Assembly (NCBI GenBank): GCA_947365965.1
Contig: CANAZG010000001.1
Span: 62,001-126,000 of the forward strand
Length of the DNA: 64,000 bases
DNA from: an uncultured Clostridia bacterium
GTDB lineage: Bacteria; Bacillota; Clostridia; Oscillospirales; Oscillospiraceae
Reading direction: 5' to 3'
Shown here: in pieces, positions 1 to 7,505 of the stretch
Layout of the letters: each line of letters begins with the position of its first letter
Position numbering within the stretch: position 1 is the stretch's first letter
The notes under the pieces: generated by a model
Told to the model about the DNA's origin: nothing
Database searches by the model: none
What the model saw: only the letters and a program-made list of their open reading frames with translations
Program-made: the position numbers and the translations under genes

Positions 1-18
1 CGAGTAAACCGGAAATTG

Positions 19-45
19 AGGGGCCGCCTGTGGTAGGCGGCCCCT
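19..45 (+). terminator. Intergenic hairpin before tail chaperone gene
   Basis: Perfect 11-bp stem (AGGGGCCGCCT / AGGCGGCCCCT) with a 5-base loop just ahead of the chaperone gene. There is no T-run after it, so it may act as an RNA processing or partial termination hairpin between tail genes rather than a full terminator. Confidence 0.5.
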
Positions 46-84
46 CCTGCATACTGCGTAATGAATACGAGGGGGCTATTTCGC

Positions 85-636
85 ATGAAACGCATGGAAA
101 CCATAGAGAAGGTCATTGGCGAAAACACGTTCTATATCAGACCATTTGCCGCATTTACGGCATCGAATGTCAGTTGCGAGGCAATCGCAGTTCTCTCCCC
201 GATCATCGGCGGCCTTGCCCCACTGTTCGGGAACATGGAAAAAGAGGAGACCAGCAAGGCGGATAAGGGTGAGGGCTCTGATTCCGTGGACTGGATGGAT
301 ATGGACATCGAGGCGGCGCTGCCTTCCATTACCGATGCGCTGAGCAACGTATCAGGTGACAAGGTTGAGCACCTGATGAAACGCCTGCTGGTTGATTACG
401 GAAACATCAGCGTAGAAGGCCCGGACACCGACGGCAATGTCAAGAAGCTGGACCGCGATCTGGCTGACGAGGTGTTCTGCGGTGAGATCCAGGACATGGT
501 CATCCTCTGCTATGAGGTTATCAAGCTGAATTTCAGGGGTTTTTTCAAGAAACTCGGAGCCCGATCTGGAAGCCTCACCGAACGGTTTCGGCGGACGGTA
601 GCTCCGACATTAGTAAGTGGGGAGAGCTCGACGTAA
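85..636 (+). CDS. Phage tail assembly chaperone (G-type product)
   Basis: A 183-residue protein resembling the tail assembly chaperones of clostridial siphophage-type prophages, which hold the tape measure protein before tail tube polymerisation. The start at 85 is chosen because GAGGGGG lies about 10 bases upstream; the in-frame ATG at 61 has no ribosome site. The N-terminal half has the family's look (IEKVIGENTFYIRPFAAFTA) and an acidic linker around residues 50-70. The frame crosses a T TTT TTC heptamer at 540-546, and an overlapping open frame begins there, as in lambda G/GT. The family call is from memory of related prophages, not from a search. Confidence 0.75.
   Translation: MKRMETIEKVIGENTFYIRPFAAFTASNVSCEAIAVLSPIIGGLAPLFGNMEKEETSKADKGEGSDSVDWMDMDIEAALPSITDALSNVSGDKVEHLMKRLLVDYGNISVEGPDTDGNVKKLDRDLADEVFCGEIQDMVILCYEVIKLNFRGFFKKLGARSGSLTERFRRTVAPTLVSGESST
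540..546 (+). promoter_or_regulatory. Programmed -1 frameshift heptamer (T TTT TTC)
   Basis: In the zero frame the codons read ggT TTT TTC, an X XXY YYZ slippery heptamer. The -1 frame is open from 516 through the site and on to a stop at 819-821, with no stop codon between. This is the arrangement used by siphophages to make a minor G-T fusion for tail assembly. Confidence 0.8.
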
Positions 637-821
637 CCCAGTTCTCAGAGCTGGAAATGAGGATGTACTCGCTCATCAAGTCTGGGTACGCCTCAAAGAC
701 GGAGCTCGAAACCGTCTACACTCTTGACGAAGCCCTGAAGCTCTTTGCCCTGTACCAGATGGATCAGGACATTGAACGGGGCCAAGCCGCAGAGATGCGT
801 CAAGAGATGCAGAAAAAATAG
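546..821 (+). CDS. Tail assembly chaperone T extension, read by -1 frameshift
   Basis: The -1 frame continues from the slippery site for 91 codons to a TAG at 819-821. It reads as a typical tail chaperone C-terminal domain: a WGELD start, then an amphipathic helical region with MRMYSLIKSGYASK and LDEALKLFALYQMDQDIE. It has no ribosome site or convincing start codon of its own, so translation as a fusion to the first 154 residues of the upstream product is the simplest reading (about 245 residues in total). In lambda-like tails the fusion recruits tape measure protein. The expected next gene, the tape measure, is not directly downstream here; a cargo segment intervenes. Confidence 0.75.
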   Translation, partial: QETRSPIWKPHRTVSADGSSDISKWGELDVTQFSELEMRMYSLIKSGYASKTELETVYTLDEALKLFALYQMDQDIERGQAAEMRQEMQKK

Positions 822-840
822 AAAACTACAAGTTAAAGCA

Positions 841-881
841 AAAGAGCCCACCCCTTGTCGCAAACATGGGGCGGGCTCTTT
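841..881. terminator. Hairpin after the tail chaperone
   Basis: Arms AAAGAGCCCACCCC (841-854) and GGGGCGGGCTCTTT (868-881) form a 14-bp stem with one G-T wobble and a 13-base loop. The outer A/T ends supply short T-runs in both directions, so it may terminate transcription either way. It marks the start of the inserted cargo segment. Confidence 0.65.
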
Positions 882-915
882 GAAAACGACTATTCGCGTA
901 TAGGAGGCTCCAGAA

Positions 916-1221
916 ATGTACGAACGCAGAACTGGAACAAAAGCTGTTCACGTCAGTCCTGGAATTTCGGGCAGATCAGATGGTGTGGAAGCTATTACAA
1001 GTTGCGTACTCACCAGATTTATGGTTGATCCTTACGGAAAGCCTATAAAACTGAAAGAGTTTCCGGAGCGTCACGAGTGCAAGTTGATGGCATCTCACTC
1101 GAACGGGACGGTGTCGCTGTCCATTCACGGGGTAGGGGAAATGGTCACTGTTCAACTCGAAGATCTGAAAAATCTGCTGAGAGCAGCAGATCGTGCGAGC
1201 TCCGCTGAATCACTGTGGTAG
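916..1221 (+). CDS. Hypothetical protein in prophage cargo segment
   Basis: A 101-residue protein with a good ribosome site (AGGAGG 14 bases before the ATG) and its own upstream hairpin boundary. I do not recognise the family. The sequence has a basic N-terminus, a central segment with beta-strand character and a helical C-terminus rich in Leu and Ala. The end overlaps by 12 bases the end of the convergent nuclease-like gene, a tight packing often seen in small phage cargo modules. No membrane segment or signal peptide is visible. Confidence 0.6.
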   Translation: MYERRTGTKAVHVSPGISGRSDGVEAITSCVLTRFMVDPYGKPIKLKEFPERHECKLMASHSNGTVSLSIHGVGEMVTVQLEDLKNLLRAADRASSAESLW

Positions 1222-2313
1222 CGGTTCACCCGCACCGAAAATAGCAGCGCATATTCGGGAAATAGAGTCCCTAAACGTGCTCATGTTTTTTTCGTTATCC
1301 AGGAGCTCCAGATCAATGTAAAGCATTTGAGGATGCTCTATAACCGCCCGCTGACCAACCGGAGAAATTTGAGATAGCAAACTTCGCAAATCAGACTCGC
1401 TCCATTCCGGTTTTAGGTGCGCCATAAGCGCCGGGATCCCGATTTCCACAACAACCCTAAAACCGCTTCTTTGGTTATCCCATGATACCACTTTGAAAAC
1501 GGTTGTATCGTCTTTTTTTGCGGCGAAAGCCGGATATTTTACACCACGCCCGAAAGAGCAGGAAAGCCCCATTCCAACAGCATAGTCTTGAAGATCGTTT
1601 GCAATAGCAAGAGCCCTATCACAGCTGCGGTCATGAAGATATTGAGAAAAGGAGTCTGAACTCCACTCGATATTGCGTGACGTATTTTGTAAACGCACTG
1701 TATTGCTTCCGATAATTGAAGAGGAAAGTATGGTCAAACCATCTGTAGCAAATTGGCGGATTTCTGCCCCGTAAACCTCGATGCCCGGCATATTCCTGTC
1801 CAAGAAGTCAATCAGCTTTTTCAGCGTGCTGGGTATTCTGTCCGCCGCGAACACTAAACGAAGGGTTTCGGATTGAAGATTGTTTGAAACCTGTGCCCAA
1901 AAATCGGCTGTGTCGTATCTTGATTTGGTGTCTTCCGTGTTGCTGGAGCGGAAGTATTCTCGAAGCACATCTACGTTCCACTCTGAGGCCCTTGAAGCAT
2001 AATCAAGCATTTGGGCGATGACTTCTCGGCGTATCCGCGTGTCGGAGCTGCGTTTTACCTCGACGAGTACAGGGACTCCAGCTTGATCTACCAAGAGAAC
2101 ATCAAGGGAATAAGAGTTGCTACTATCTGTACTCTCAGAGATGTTTAGCTCCCGCTTAACTAAAAAGAGACTATTGCCGTCCATGTCAGCAGATCTCAGC
2201 AAAAGATCCGGATTGTTGGCGATTATTGCCTGTAAATCGCCCTCTTGATCGTAGCTGTGCTCAGCAATCATGACGGCTTTTTTGTTAGACAGTAAGTATA
2301 AATTGCTATCCAC
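1210..2313 (-). CDS. PD-(D/E)XK nuclease-like protein
   Basis: A 367-residue soluble protein. Residues 68-107 show the core of a PD-(D/E)XK endonuclease: a strand with D71 (SLDVLLVD), a second strand with E85-V-K87 (VPVLVEVKRSS), then a helix with RREVIAQMLDYA, the Q/Y-bearing helix common in NucS-like and restriction-type members. The C-terminal 250 residues are not recognised and may bind a target. It is on the opposite strand to the tail genes, lies between the tail chaperone and a tape measure stub, and is A+T-richer than the chromosome, all typical of a prophage-borne accessory (moron) gene. A role in defence against other phages is an inference. Confidence 0.65.
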   Translation of the reverse strand: MDSNLYLLSNKKAVMIAEHSYDQEGDLQAIIANNPDLLLRSADMDGNSLFLVKRELNISESTDSSNSYSLDVLLVDQAGVPVLVEVKRSSDTRIRREVIAQMLDYASRASEWNVDVLREYFRSSNTEDTKSRYDTADFWAQVSNNLQSETLRLVFAADRIPSTLKKLIDFLDRNMPGIEVYGAEIRQFATDGLTILSSSIIGSNTVRLQNTSRNIEWSSDSFSQYLHDRSCDRALAIANDLQDYAVGMGLSCSFGRGVKYPAFAAKKDDTTVFKVVSWDNQRSGFRVVVEIGIPALMAHLKPEWSESDLRSLLSQISPVGQRAVIEHPQMLYIDLELLDNEKNMSTFRDSISRICAAIFGAGEPLPQ

Positions 2314-2397
2314 AGTATCACCCTTTCTTGATTTTGTACGCTGACAGAGTACAAATTGATTTTATCAGAGGGTGAGCTGCTTTTCAATATCTTTTAG

Positions 2398-2546
2398 GCG
2401 AAGGAAAAGGTCCGCAAAGAGGCATATGAAGCGAGGTGATGGCGGTGACGATTTCCGAGTTTATCAACAAAGTCGGTTTCGGGATGCTCTTAATCAGCAG
2501 AACATTCTCGGCTATCCACCGCCGGATTATCGCTCCCCCCTTCTAA
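2398..2546 (+). pseudogene. Remnant of tail chaperone end and tape measure start
   Basis: A 13-codon open tail (AKEKVRKEAYEAR, stop 2437-2439) overlaps, as TGATG, a start at 2439 preceded by GAGGTG. The new frame reads MAVTISEFINKVGF, like the first residues of phage tape measure proteins, and then becomes unrelated sequence and stops at 2544-2546. The sequence from about 2490 belongs to the convergent regulator gene. I read this as the junction where the rest of the tape measure and later genes were deleted. The tape measure identity rests on a short stretch and on position. Confidence 0.45.
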
Positions 2547-3026
2547 CGCCATCTCACCGATGGTCTTCAGCTCACTCACTGTTTTTGCCAGCCCATCGAG
2601 ATAGTCCAGAACCTCTTTCAGCGCCGGTTTCTCATCGTCCGTGATTTTTCCGTCTGCCGCGATATCCAAAAGCGTGTCCTTGACTTCGCCGAGCTTGTCA
2701 ATCTTCAGGGCCTTCAAAAGCTTCACCGTCACCCGGTCGATACCCAGCACCTCATCGGACAGAGAGTGACGGCATCCGATCGGGCACTCATGCAGGCAGT
2801 AGTGATTGAGCAAGTGCGGCGCCCGGTATAGGTCAGCCATGAGGACCGCCTTGTCAACCGGCATACACTTGGAGAGTCCAAGTTCTGCATCCGCCACAGC
2901 TGAAACGGACATTCCAAGTCGTTCTGCGGCTCCTTCTCTGCTACATAGCCTGTCATCGTACTCTGCGGCCTTTTTTCTGGCTTCGTACCACAGATTTCCC
3001 GATGCTTTTGTTGCTTCACGCCCCAT
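2490..3026 (-). CDS. XRE-type helix-turn-helix prophage regulator
   Basis: A 178-residue protein with an N-terminal helix-turn-helix around residues 25-60 (SREGAAERLGMSVSAVADAE), a Cys/His cluster in the middle (HYCLHECPIGCRH) and a helical C-terminal region (DIAADGKITDDEKPALKEVL). The start at 3026 is preferred to the GTG at 3035 because GAGGT sits 9 bases upstream of the ATG. This composite family is common in clostridial prophages. Its last residues run into the tape measure remnant, so the natural C-terminus may have been altered by the deletion. An operator-like site lies upstream at 3075-3089, suggesting control by the neighbouring repressors. Confidence 0.75.
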   Translation of the reverse strand: MGREATKASGNLWYEARKKAAEYDDRLCSREGAAERLGMSVSAVADAELGLSKCMPVDKAVLMADLYRAPHLLNHYCLHECPIGCRHSLSDEVLGIDRVTVKLLKALKIDKLGEVKDTLLDIAADGKITDDEKPALKEVLDYLDGLAKTVSELKTIGEMALEGGSDNPAVDSRECSAD

Positions 3027-3074
3027 TTTTTTCACACCTCGAATCGCCTATAATAGCCATATCAGCAATAGAAG

Positions 3075-3089
3075 TTAGCCAATCGGAAA
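3075..3089. promoter_or_regulatory. Repressor operator-like site 1
   Basis: TTAGCC-AATC-GGAAA, an imperfect copy of the inverted repeat TTAGCC-N4-GGCTAA found around both repressor genes. It lies upstream of the regulator that starts at 3026. Confidence 0.55.
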
Positions 3090-3131
3090 CTCACGAACAA
3101 AAAGAAACAGTTCTCCTCCGGATTTCGCTTG

Positions 3132-3146
3132 TTAGCCGATTGGCAA
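3132..3146. promoter_or_regulatory. Repressor operator-like site 2
   Basis: TTAGCC-GATT-GGCAA, one mismatch from a perfect inverted repeat, overlapping the last codons of the small repressor gene. Confidence 0.55.
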
Positions 3147-3350
3147 CATTCCGTCAAAGAAAAAATCGTTCACCTGTGCTGCCGTAAACCCAAGCACTCT
3201 TGTAACGATTACTTTCTCCGGGTCAGTAAACCTAACATCACCCCTCTCCTTCTTTCCGTAGGATGTTTCTGTGATGTTAAGCTGCTCCGCCATATACTTC
3301 TGCGACAATCCAAGCCTTGTGCGGGCTCCTTTGATTTCGAGCGGTTTCAT
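3132..3350 (-). CDS. Small Cro-like XRE repressor
   Basis: A 72-residue single-domain helix-turn-helix protein (LGLSQKYMAEQLNITETSYGKKERG) of the Cro/CI fold. The start at 3350 is chosen because GGGAGGTGA lies 7 bases upstream; an upstream in-frame ATG at 3368 overlaps that ribosome site. It is transcribed away from the CI-like gene at 3534, the classic divergent Cro/CI layout, and has a near-consensus promoter with an operator in the spacer (3405-3433). Confidence 0.8.
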   Translation of the reverse strand: MKPLEIKGARTRLGLSQKYMAEQLNITETSYGKKERGDVRFTDPEKVIVTRVLGFTAAQVNDFFFDGMLPIG

Positions 3351-3389
3351 GATAAGCTCACCTCCCATCTCTTTGGTTTTGCGGAATTG

Positions 3390-3400
3390 TTAGCCGCTAA
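3390..3400. promoter_or_regulatory. Repressor operator-like site 3
   Basis: Perfect short palindrome TTAGC-C-GCTAA just downstream of the minus-strand promoter, where bound repressor would block transcription start of the Cro-like gene. Confidence 0.5.
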
Positions 3401-3404
3401 GTTT

Positions 3405-3433
3405 ATTATATATAGCCAACCGGCTATTGTCAA
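3405..3433 (-). promoter_or_regulatory. Consensus promoter with operator in its spacer
   Basis: On the minus strand: TTGACA (3433-3428), exactly 17 bases, TATAAT (3410-3405). The spacer contains the perfect palindrome TAGCC-AACC-GGCTA (3413-3426), so the repressor would sit directly on the polymerase site. It drives the Cro-like gene at 3350. Confidence 0.85.
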
Positions 3434-3506
3434 GAGGTTTTTCGTATTTTTCCGAAAATTAGTTGCGAAACCACCGAAAAAGTTATACAATGGCTACGTC
3501 ATCAAA

Positions 3507-3519
3507 ACCAACCGGCTAA
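3507..3519. promoter_or_regulatory. Repressor operator-like site 5
   Basis: ACC-AACC-GGCTAA, one good half-site of the operator family, between the likely -10 (TTATACAAT, near 3483-3491) and the ribosome site of the CI-like gene. It suggests autoregulation. Confidence 0.5.
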
Positions 3520-3533
3520 AGGAGACTGCACTT

Positions 3534-3872
3534 ATGGAAATGCAATACGACTATACCGTGTTCCGCAAAAACCTCCGGAACTTAATCGGGAGCAGCGGGA
3601 AATCTCTCAGGGATACCGCCGCAGATCTGAACATCTCTTTTACAACTCTGTCGAGATATATAAACGCTCACCGCGATCCAGACTTGAAGTATGTTGTGCT
3701 TCTGGCCCAATATTTCCGTGTGTCCGTAGACTGGCTGCTCGGCTTCAACGAGGATCGGTACGAAACCCTGGCCCCCGAGATTCAGGAGCTCATCGCACTC
3801 TACAATATTGCTTCCCCCGATGACCGCCGGGTCGTCGACGCTGTACTCAACAAATACCGAGAGGAGAAATGA
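3534..3872 (+). CDS. CI-like XRE repressor
   Basis: A 112-residue protein with an N-terminal helix-turn-helix at about residues 20-60 (GKSLRDTAADLNISFTTLSRY) and a short helical tail. The start at 3534 follows AAAGGAG; the reading frame is open far upstream, but no other start has a ribosome site. The motif DWLLGFNE after the HTH is typical of clostridial prophage and ICE repressors. It lacks a peptidase or dimerisation domain of lambda CI type. It is divergent from the Cro-like gene, flanked by shared operators, and overlaps the start region of the following gene, suggesting co-transcription. Confidence 0.8.
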   Translation: MEMQYDYTVFRKNLRNLIGSSGKSLRDTAADLNISFTTLSRYINAHRDPDLKYVVLLAQYFRVSVDWLLGFNEDRYETLAPEIQELIALYNIASPDDRRVVDAVLNKYREEK

Positions 3873-3874
3873 CC

Positions 3875-4789
3875 ATGTGCTTCGGCGAGAAGACGGGTCG
3901 TTCTGCCTTCATCGCCGTCAGAGGCACGGAGGTAGTGCGCCTAAACGAAACCCCACCCATTTATGAGAACCCCATTTGCATCGGAGAATCCGTCCAAATC
4001 AGCGCAGGTGAAAGACACATTTGCGATATCGGCCTGTATGTCAGTCCAACGGGAGCTATCACGGTCTGCCTCCCCCTGGCGCTTCACAATGGAGATGTCC
4101 CTTCGGACGGCCTCCTTGCAATCCGCCGGGTAGCTGATGTGATGCGCCACTGGACCCATGAACATCTTGACGAGATCGCCGCCGACCACTTTTACCAGCG
4201 CGACGGGCAAGCAGCCCTTGTAATCGACGCAATGGCTAGGCGGGGCCTGCTCGGCTATTCCTACAAGCAGACCTTCTACAATTCCATCGACGAGTCGCTT
4301 TCGGGCAGCAACCTCCTGTTCGTTCCCACGGAGCCGTCCAACGCCCCCATGTCCCGCCTGGAGTTCATTAAGGCATTCTCGGCCAACCGTGGCATAGCCC
4401 CCGACGACCTGACCAGCTTCATTTGTGAACTGGAAACCATCGTCGGCGTGGTTGCCGTTGTCCGGGGCTCCCAGTTGATCGTATCATACTACGGCCCAGA
4501 CGGTGTCTCCCTCATACCTCTTTTCTACTTCAAAATCCTGCCGAACCGCTCAGATGTGTTTGTCCTGCCGCTCACCGTCCGGCATTGCCTGAAGAAAAAC
4601 GGGCTCCCCGTGTCGGCAGCTACCGGCCTGCTGGAGTTTTTCATTCGCTTTGCTGACAAAGACCTGCTTAACCCCTCCCCAGTCGATGGGCGGGTGGCTA
4701 TGCTCTACCTAAAGCCAGATGCACTCTTCTCCGGTGTGGAGGGCCTGGTCTCTCAGATCAAGAGCTTCGCCTGTGCGCTCTCCTCCTGA
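3875..4789 (+). CDS. Unknown protein co-transcribed with CI-like repressor
   Basis: A 304-residue soluble protein that I do not recognise. The ATG at 3875 is 8 bases after AGGAG; an ATG at 3869 that overlaps the repressor stop is the alternative. The N-terminus contains a small beta-rich part, followed by a region with alternating hydrophobic segments (VGVVAVVRGSQLIVSYYG) and a helical end. No HExxH zinc-protease motif is present, so it is not an obvious ImmA-type anti-repressor despite the position. The location suggests a lysogeny-related role such as immunity, exclusion or repressor control, but that is inference. Confidence 0.65.
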   Translation: MCFGEKTGRSAFIAVRGTEVVRLNETPPIYENPICIGESVQISAGERHICDIGLYVSPTGAITVCLPLALHNGDVPSDGLLAIRRVADVMRHWTHEHLDEIAADHFYQRDGQAALVIDAMARRGLLGYSYKQTFYNSIDESLSGSNLLFVPTEPSNAPMSRLEFIKAFSANRGIAPDDLTSFICELETIVGVVAVVRGSQLIVSYYGPDGVSLIPLFYFKILPNRSDVFVLPLTVRHCLKKNGLPVSAATGLLEFFIRFADKDLLNPSPVDGRVAMLYLKPDALFSGVEGLVSQIKSFACALSS

Positions 4790-4807
4790 TGGGTCCAAAA
4801 GCAAAAA

Positions 4808-4843
4808 ACACATGGGCATCGCTCCTGCGGTGCCCATATGTTT
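4808..4843 (+). terminator. Hairpin after the lysogeny genes
   Basis: Arms ACACATGGGCATCGC and GCGGTGCCCATATGT pair with minor mismatches around a TCCT loop and are followed by TTTATC. It closes the repressor transcription unit. Confidence 0.65.
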
Positions 4844-4852
4844 ATCTGGTCT

Positions 4853-4893
4853 GGTTAGGTAAGGTTACGGTTACGGTTTAGGTTACGGTTATA
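4853..4893 (+). repeat. GGTTAC short repeats before the recombinase gene
   Basis: A run of GGTTA-type hexamers (GGTTAG, GGTTAC, GGTTAC, GGTTTA, GGTTAC, GGTTAT) in 41 bases between the terminator and the recombinase gene. It could be a protein-binding array or a slippage-prone tract; nothing in the sequence decides. Confidence 0.6.
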
Positions 4894-4967
4894 GACGGAT
4901 TTTCCCCGGATTGTCCCGTGGATGTTCCGATGGACAGTCCAATAAAATATTTATAGGGGTGGATTTT

Positions 4968-6692
4968 ATGGCTACACAAATTCAGGAAAAACTCGCCGCC
5001 AAAAAGGCGGCAATCTACATCCGGGTCTCTACGCACTGGCAGATCGACAAGGACTCCCTCAAGGTTCAGCGCCGGGAGCTGACCGCCTATGTCGAGATGA
5101 TCCTCGGGATCACGGACTACGTCATATTCGAGGACCCTGGCTATTCTGCCAAGAACACGGACCGCCCAGACTATCAAGCCATGATGGACAGGATCCGCAC
5201 CGGCGAGTTTACGCACTTGGTGGTATGGAAGATCGACCGCATCAGCCGGAATCTGCTGGACTTCGCCTCCATGTACGATGAGCTCAAAAAGCTGGGCGTC
5301 ACCTTCGTCTCAAAGAATGAGCAATTCGACACCAGCTCCGCTATCGGAGAAGCCATGCTGAAAATCATCCTCGTCTTCGCCGAACTGGAGCGGCAGATGA
5401 CCTCCGAGCGTGTCACGGCCGTCATGCTGTCCAGAGCCAACAACGGCCAGTGGAACGGCGGCCGTGTCCCGTATGGGTACTTATGGGACAAGGAGAGCGG
5501 CACTTTCTCCATCGTTGAGCACGAGGCCAAGACCATCAAAAAGATGGCCGAGCTCTACGAGCAGTACCAGTCTCTGCTCTACGTCGCCAAGTACATGAAC
5601 GACGCCGGTGTGCTCCCCAGGAGCGGCAAGCCCTGGAATCCCACTACGGTCCGCACAATGCTCACCAACCCGTGGTACATCGGGCAGTACGTCTACAACG
5701 TCCATTCCGGCGGTAAAGGGACCGACAAGCGGGCCGAGGATGAGTGGGTCACTGTCGAGAACCATCACGAACCTATTCTGGACGAACGGCTCTTCTCCCG
5801 CCTCAAGTTCCTGCTTCAGCGGAACCGCCGTGGCGGGGTAGCAGCCGGCCAAACCTATGTTAGGAAGAATGTCCACACCTTTGGCGGGCTCCTGCGTTGC
5901 GCCAAATGCGGCTCCAATATGACCGCCAACCAAGACCGCCGGCGGGCAAATGGGATCAGGCCATCCATCTACGCCTGCGGTAGCCGTCGCCGCAACCAGA
6001 CCTCTTGTACCAACAAATACATCTCTGACATGACCCTCGGCCCCTTTATCCTGAACTATATCGCCAACATCATCCGGGCGTCAAAAACACACTCCCCCTC
6101 CACCTCTACCGAGGCACTGGAACACAAGCTGCTTCGAGGCGATGCCTTCAAGGATGTCGCTGGGATCGCCCCGGAGACCCTTTCTCAGCTCGCCAACGTG
6201 CTGAACGAATCGGAGGGCGCCAGTGAGTACCGTCCCCAGCTTGCCCTCTCCAGCCGGGCGGACTCAATCTCTGAAACAGACACCCTCAAATCCAAGCGGC
6301 AGAAACTCGAAACCGCCCTTGCCCGCCTGAACACCCTTTACCTCTACGACGATGAGGCCATGCCCGAAAAGGACTTCGTCATGCAGCGGGCCCAGCTCTC
6401 CAAGCAGCTCGAAGACGTGAACGCCCGGCTTGAGGCCATCCAGGCTACGGACCCAGACAGCGGCTCCGGCGTCAGCGGCGATTTCATCCGCAAGGCCAGC
6501 TACTTCATCATGACCGAGAAGCTGGTGGAGGACCGCTACCTCGACTACGAAAAGTACATCCGCGCCATTGACCCGGCGATCCCCAAGAGCTTCCTGGCCT
6601 CGGTCATCGACCACATTGATGCGGATGACGGTCGGGTGGCGGCTATCACCTTCAAGAACGGGATCGAGCACCGCTTCACATACCGCGAATAA
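4968..6692 (+). CDS. Large serine recombinase (prophage integrase)
   Basis: A 574-residue member of the large serine recombinases, which integrate and excise phages and ICEs through short att sites. The N-terminal resolvase domain carries the nucleophile S21 in IYIRVST and a later SAKNTDRP block. The recombinase domain follows (VPYGYLWD ... WNPTTVRTMLTNPWYIG), then a zinc ribbon with CAKCG and later paired Cys (YACGSRRRNQTSC), then a coiled coil typical of the directionality-control region. The ATG at 4968 follows AGGGGTGG. Length and domain order are normal, so the enzyme looks intact even though the prophage does not. Confidence 0.93.
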   Translation: MATQIQEKLAAKKAAIYIRVSTHWQIDKDSLKVQRRELTAYVEMILGITDYVIFEDPGYSAKNTDRPDYQAMMDRIRTGEFTHLVVWKIDRISRNLLDFASMYDELKKLGVTFVSKNEQFDTSSAIGEAMLKIILVFAELERQMTSERVTAVMLSRANNGQWNGGRVPYGYLWDKESGTFSIVEHEAKTIKKMAELYEQYQSLLYVAKYMNDAGVLPRSGKPWNPTTVRTMLTNPWYIGQYVYNVHSGGKGTDKRAEDEWVTVENHHEPILDERLFSRLKFLLQRNRRGGVAAGQTYVRKNVHTFGGLLRCAKCGSNMTANQDRRRANGIRPSIYACGSRRRNQTSCTNKYISDMTLGPFILNYIANIIRASKTHSPSTSTEALEHKLLRGDAFKDVAGIAPETLSQLANVLNESEGASEYRPQLALSSRADSISETDTLKSKRQKLETALARLNTLYLYDDEAMPEKDFVMQRAQLSKQLEDVNARLEAIQATDPDSGSGVSGDFIRKASYFIMTEKLVEDRYLDYEKYIRAIDPAIPKSFLASVIDHIDADDGRVAAITFKNGIEHRFTYRE

Positions 6693-6852
6693 CATCAAAA
6701 GAGCGGCAGATCTCTCCATCGCCCTTTTTCAACAAAAATATCGACAAAATTTTTGCAAAAATAGAAAAAACGCCTTGGCACGGCGCTTTTATGGTCTATG
6801 CTTAGTGCGGAAAACGGTGTTGCAAGCGCAGACCAGAAGGGGGTGTATAACC

Positions 6853-7245
6853 TTGAAACTCAATCCTGATTGCACAAGAGATATTCTGCTCGCATTAGAG
6901 GACTTCATCGAAAACGGGAGAGTGCAATTCATATTCGAGAGCTTCGATGATGTCAAAGATGCCCTACAGCTTGGCAAATACTCTGTTGACGAAATTGAAT
7001 ATCACCTGAGACAATGCGACATGAGCGGGTTGCTTGTCGGTTCCAGATTTCCTTGTAGCGGGGGATTTCTCATCACCGACATTTCACCCAAGGCGCATCA
7101 ATTCTTGGCAAATACCCGGCCTAAAACAATGTGGGAAAAAGTCAAAAGTGTCGGCAAAAAAGCTGGGATAATGGAACTGAACTCGCTTATGGCTGTTGCT
7201 CAGGAACTCGCTTCAAAAGTCATCGAAAGTCAGCTCGGCCTCTGA
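6853..7245 (+). CDS. DUF2513-like small protein
   Basis: A 130-residue protein starting with TTG after AAGGGGGTG. The layout KLNPDCTRDILLALED ... YSVDEIEYHLRQCDMSGLLVG ... ITDISPKAHQFLANTR is that of the DUF2513 winged-helix-like family found in prophages and genomic islands of Firmicutes. The N-terminal part resembles a regulator of the YjcQ/ArsR fold. It lies directly behind the recombinase and may belong to the prophage integration module. The family name is from memory. Confidence 0.7.
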   Translation: MKLNPDCTRDILLALEDFIENGRVQFIFESFDDVKDALQLGKYSVDEIEYHLRQCDMSGLLVGSRFPCSGGFLITDISPKAHQFLANTRPKTMWEKVKSVGKKAGIMELNSLMAVAQELASKVIESQLGL

Positions 7246-7424
7246 AGAATGTCCCTGACAATATTTCCTACCACTTTTTGCCGGTACGCTTCAATCTCCT
7301 CATCATCCGGCTCTCTTGCGCCATGTTCAAGGAAGAACATCGTCAGTGCATAGCAGCCAATTTTGTAACTGAAGCATTTCAAAGCGCAGCAAACCAACGC
7401 AACGATTAATAGTACTTGCAACAT
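7230..7424 (-). CDS. Small membrane-anchored protein
   Basis: A 64-residue protein with one hydrophobic N-terminal segment (LLIVALVCCALKCF) and a charged helical tail. AGGAGG precedes the ATG by 7 bases, which supports it as a real gene. The end overlaps by 16 bases the end of the convergent DUF2513-like gene. Function unknown. Confidence 0.6.
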   Translation of the reverse strand: MLQVLLIVALVCCALKCFSYKIGCYALTMFFLEHGAREPDDEEIEAYRQKVVGNIVRDILQRPS

Positions 7425-7505
7425 CGCTTTTCCTCCTCAGGGTGCTTTTGTCTATTGTACGTTTTTACTGGTTCGGTGCATAAGCACTCTCCGGGATTTT
7501 CATTG

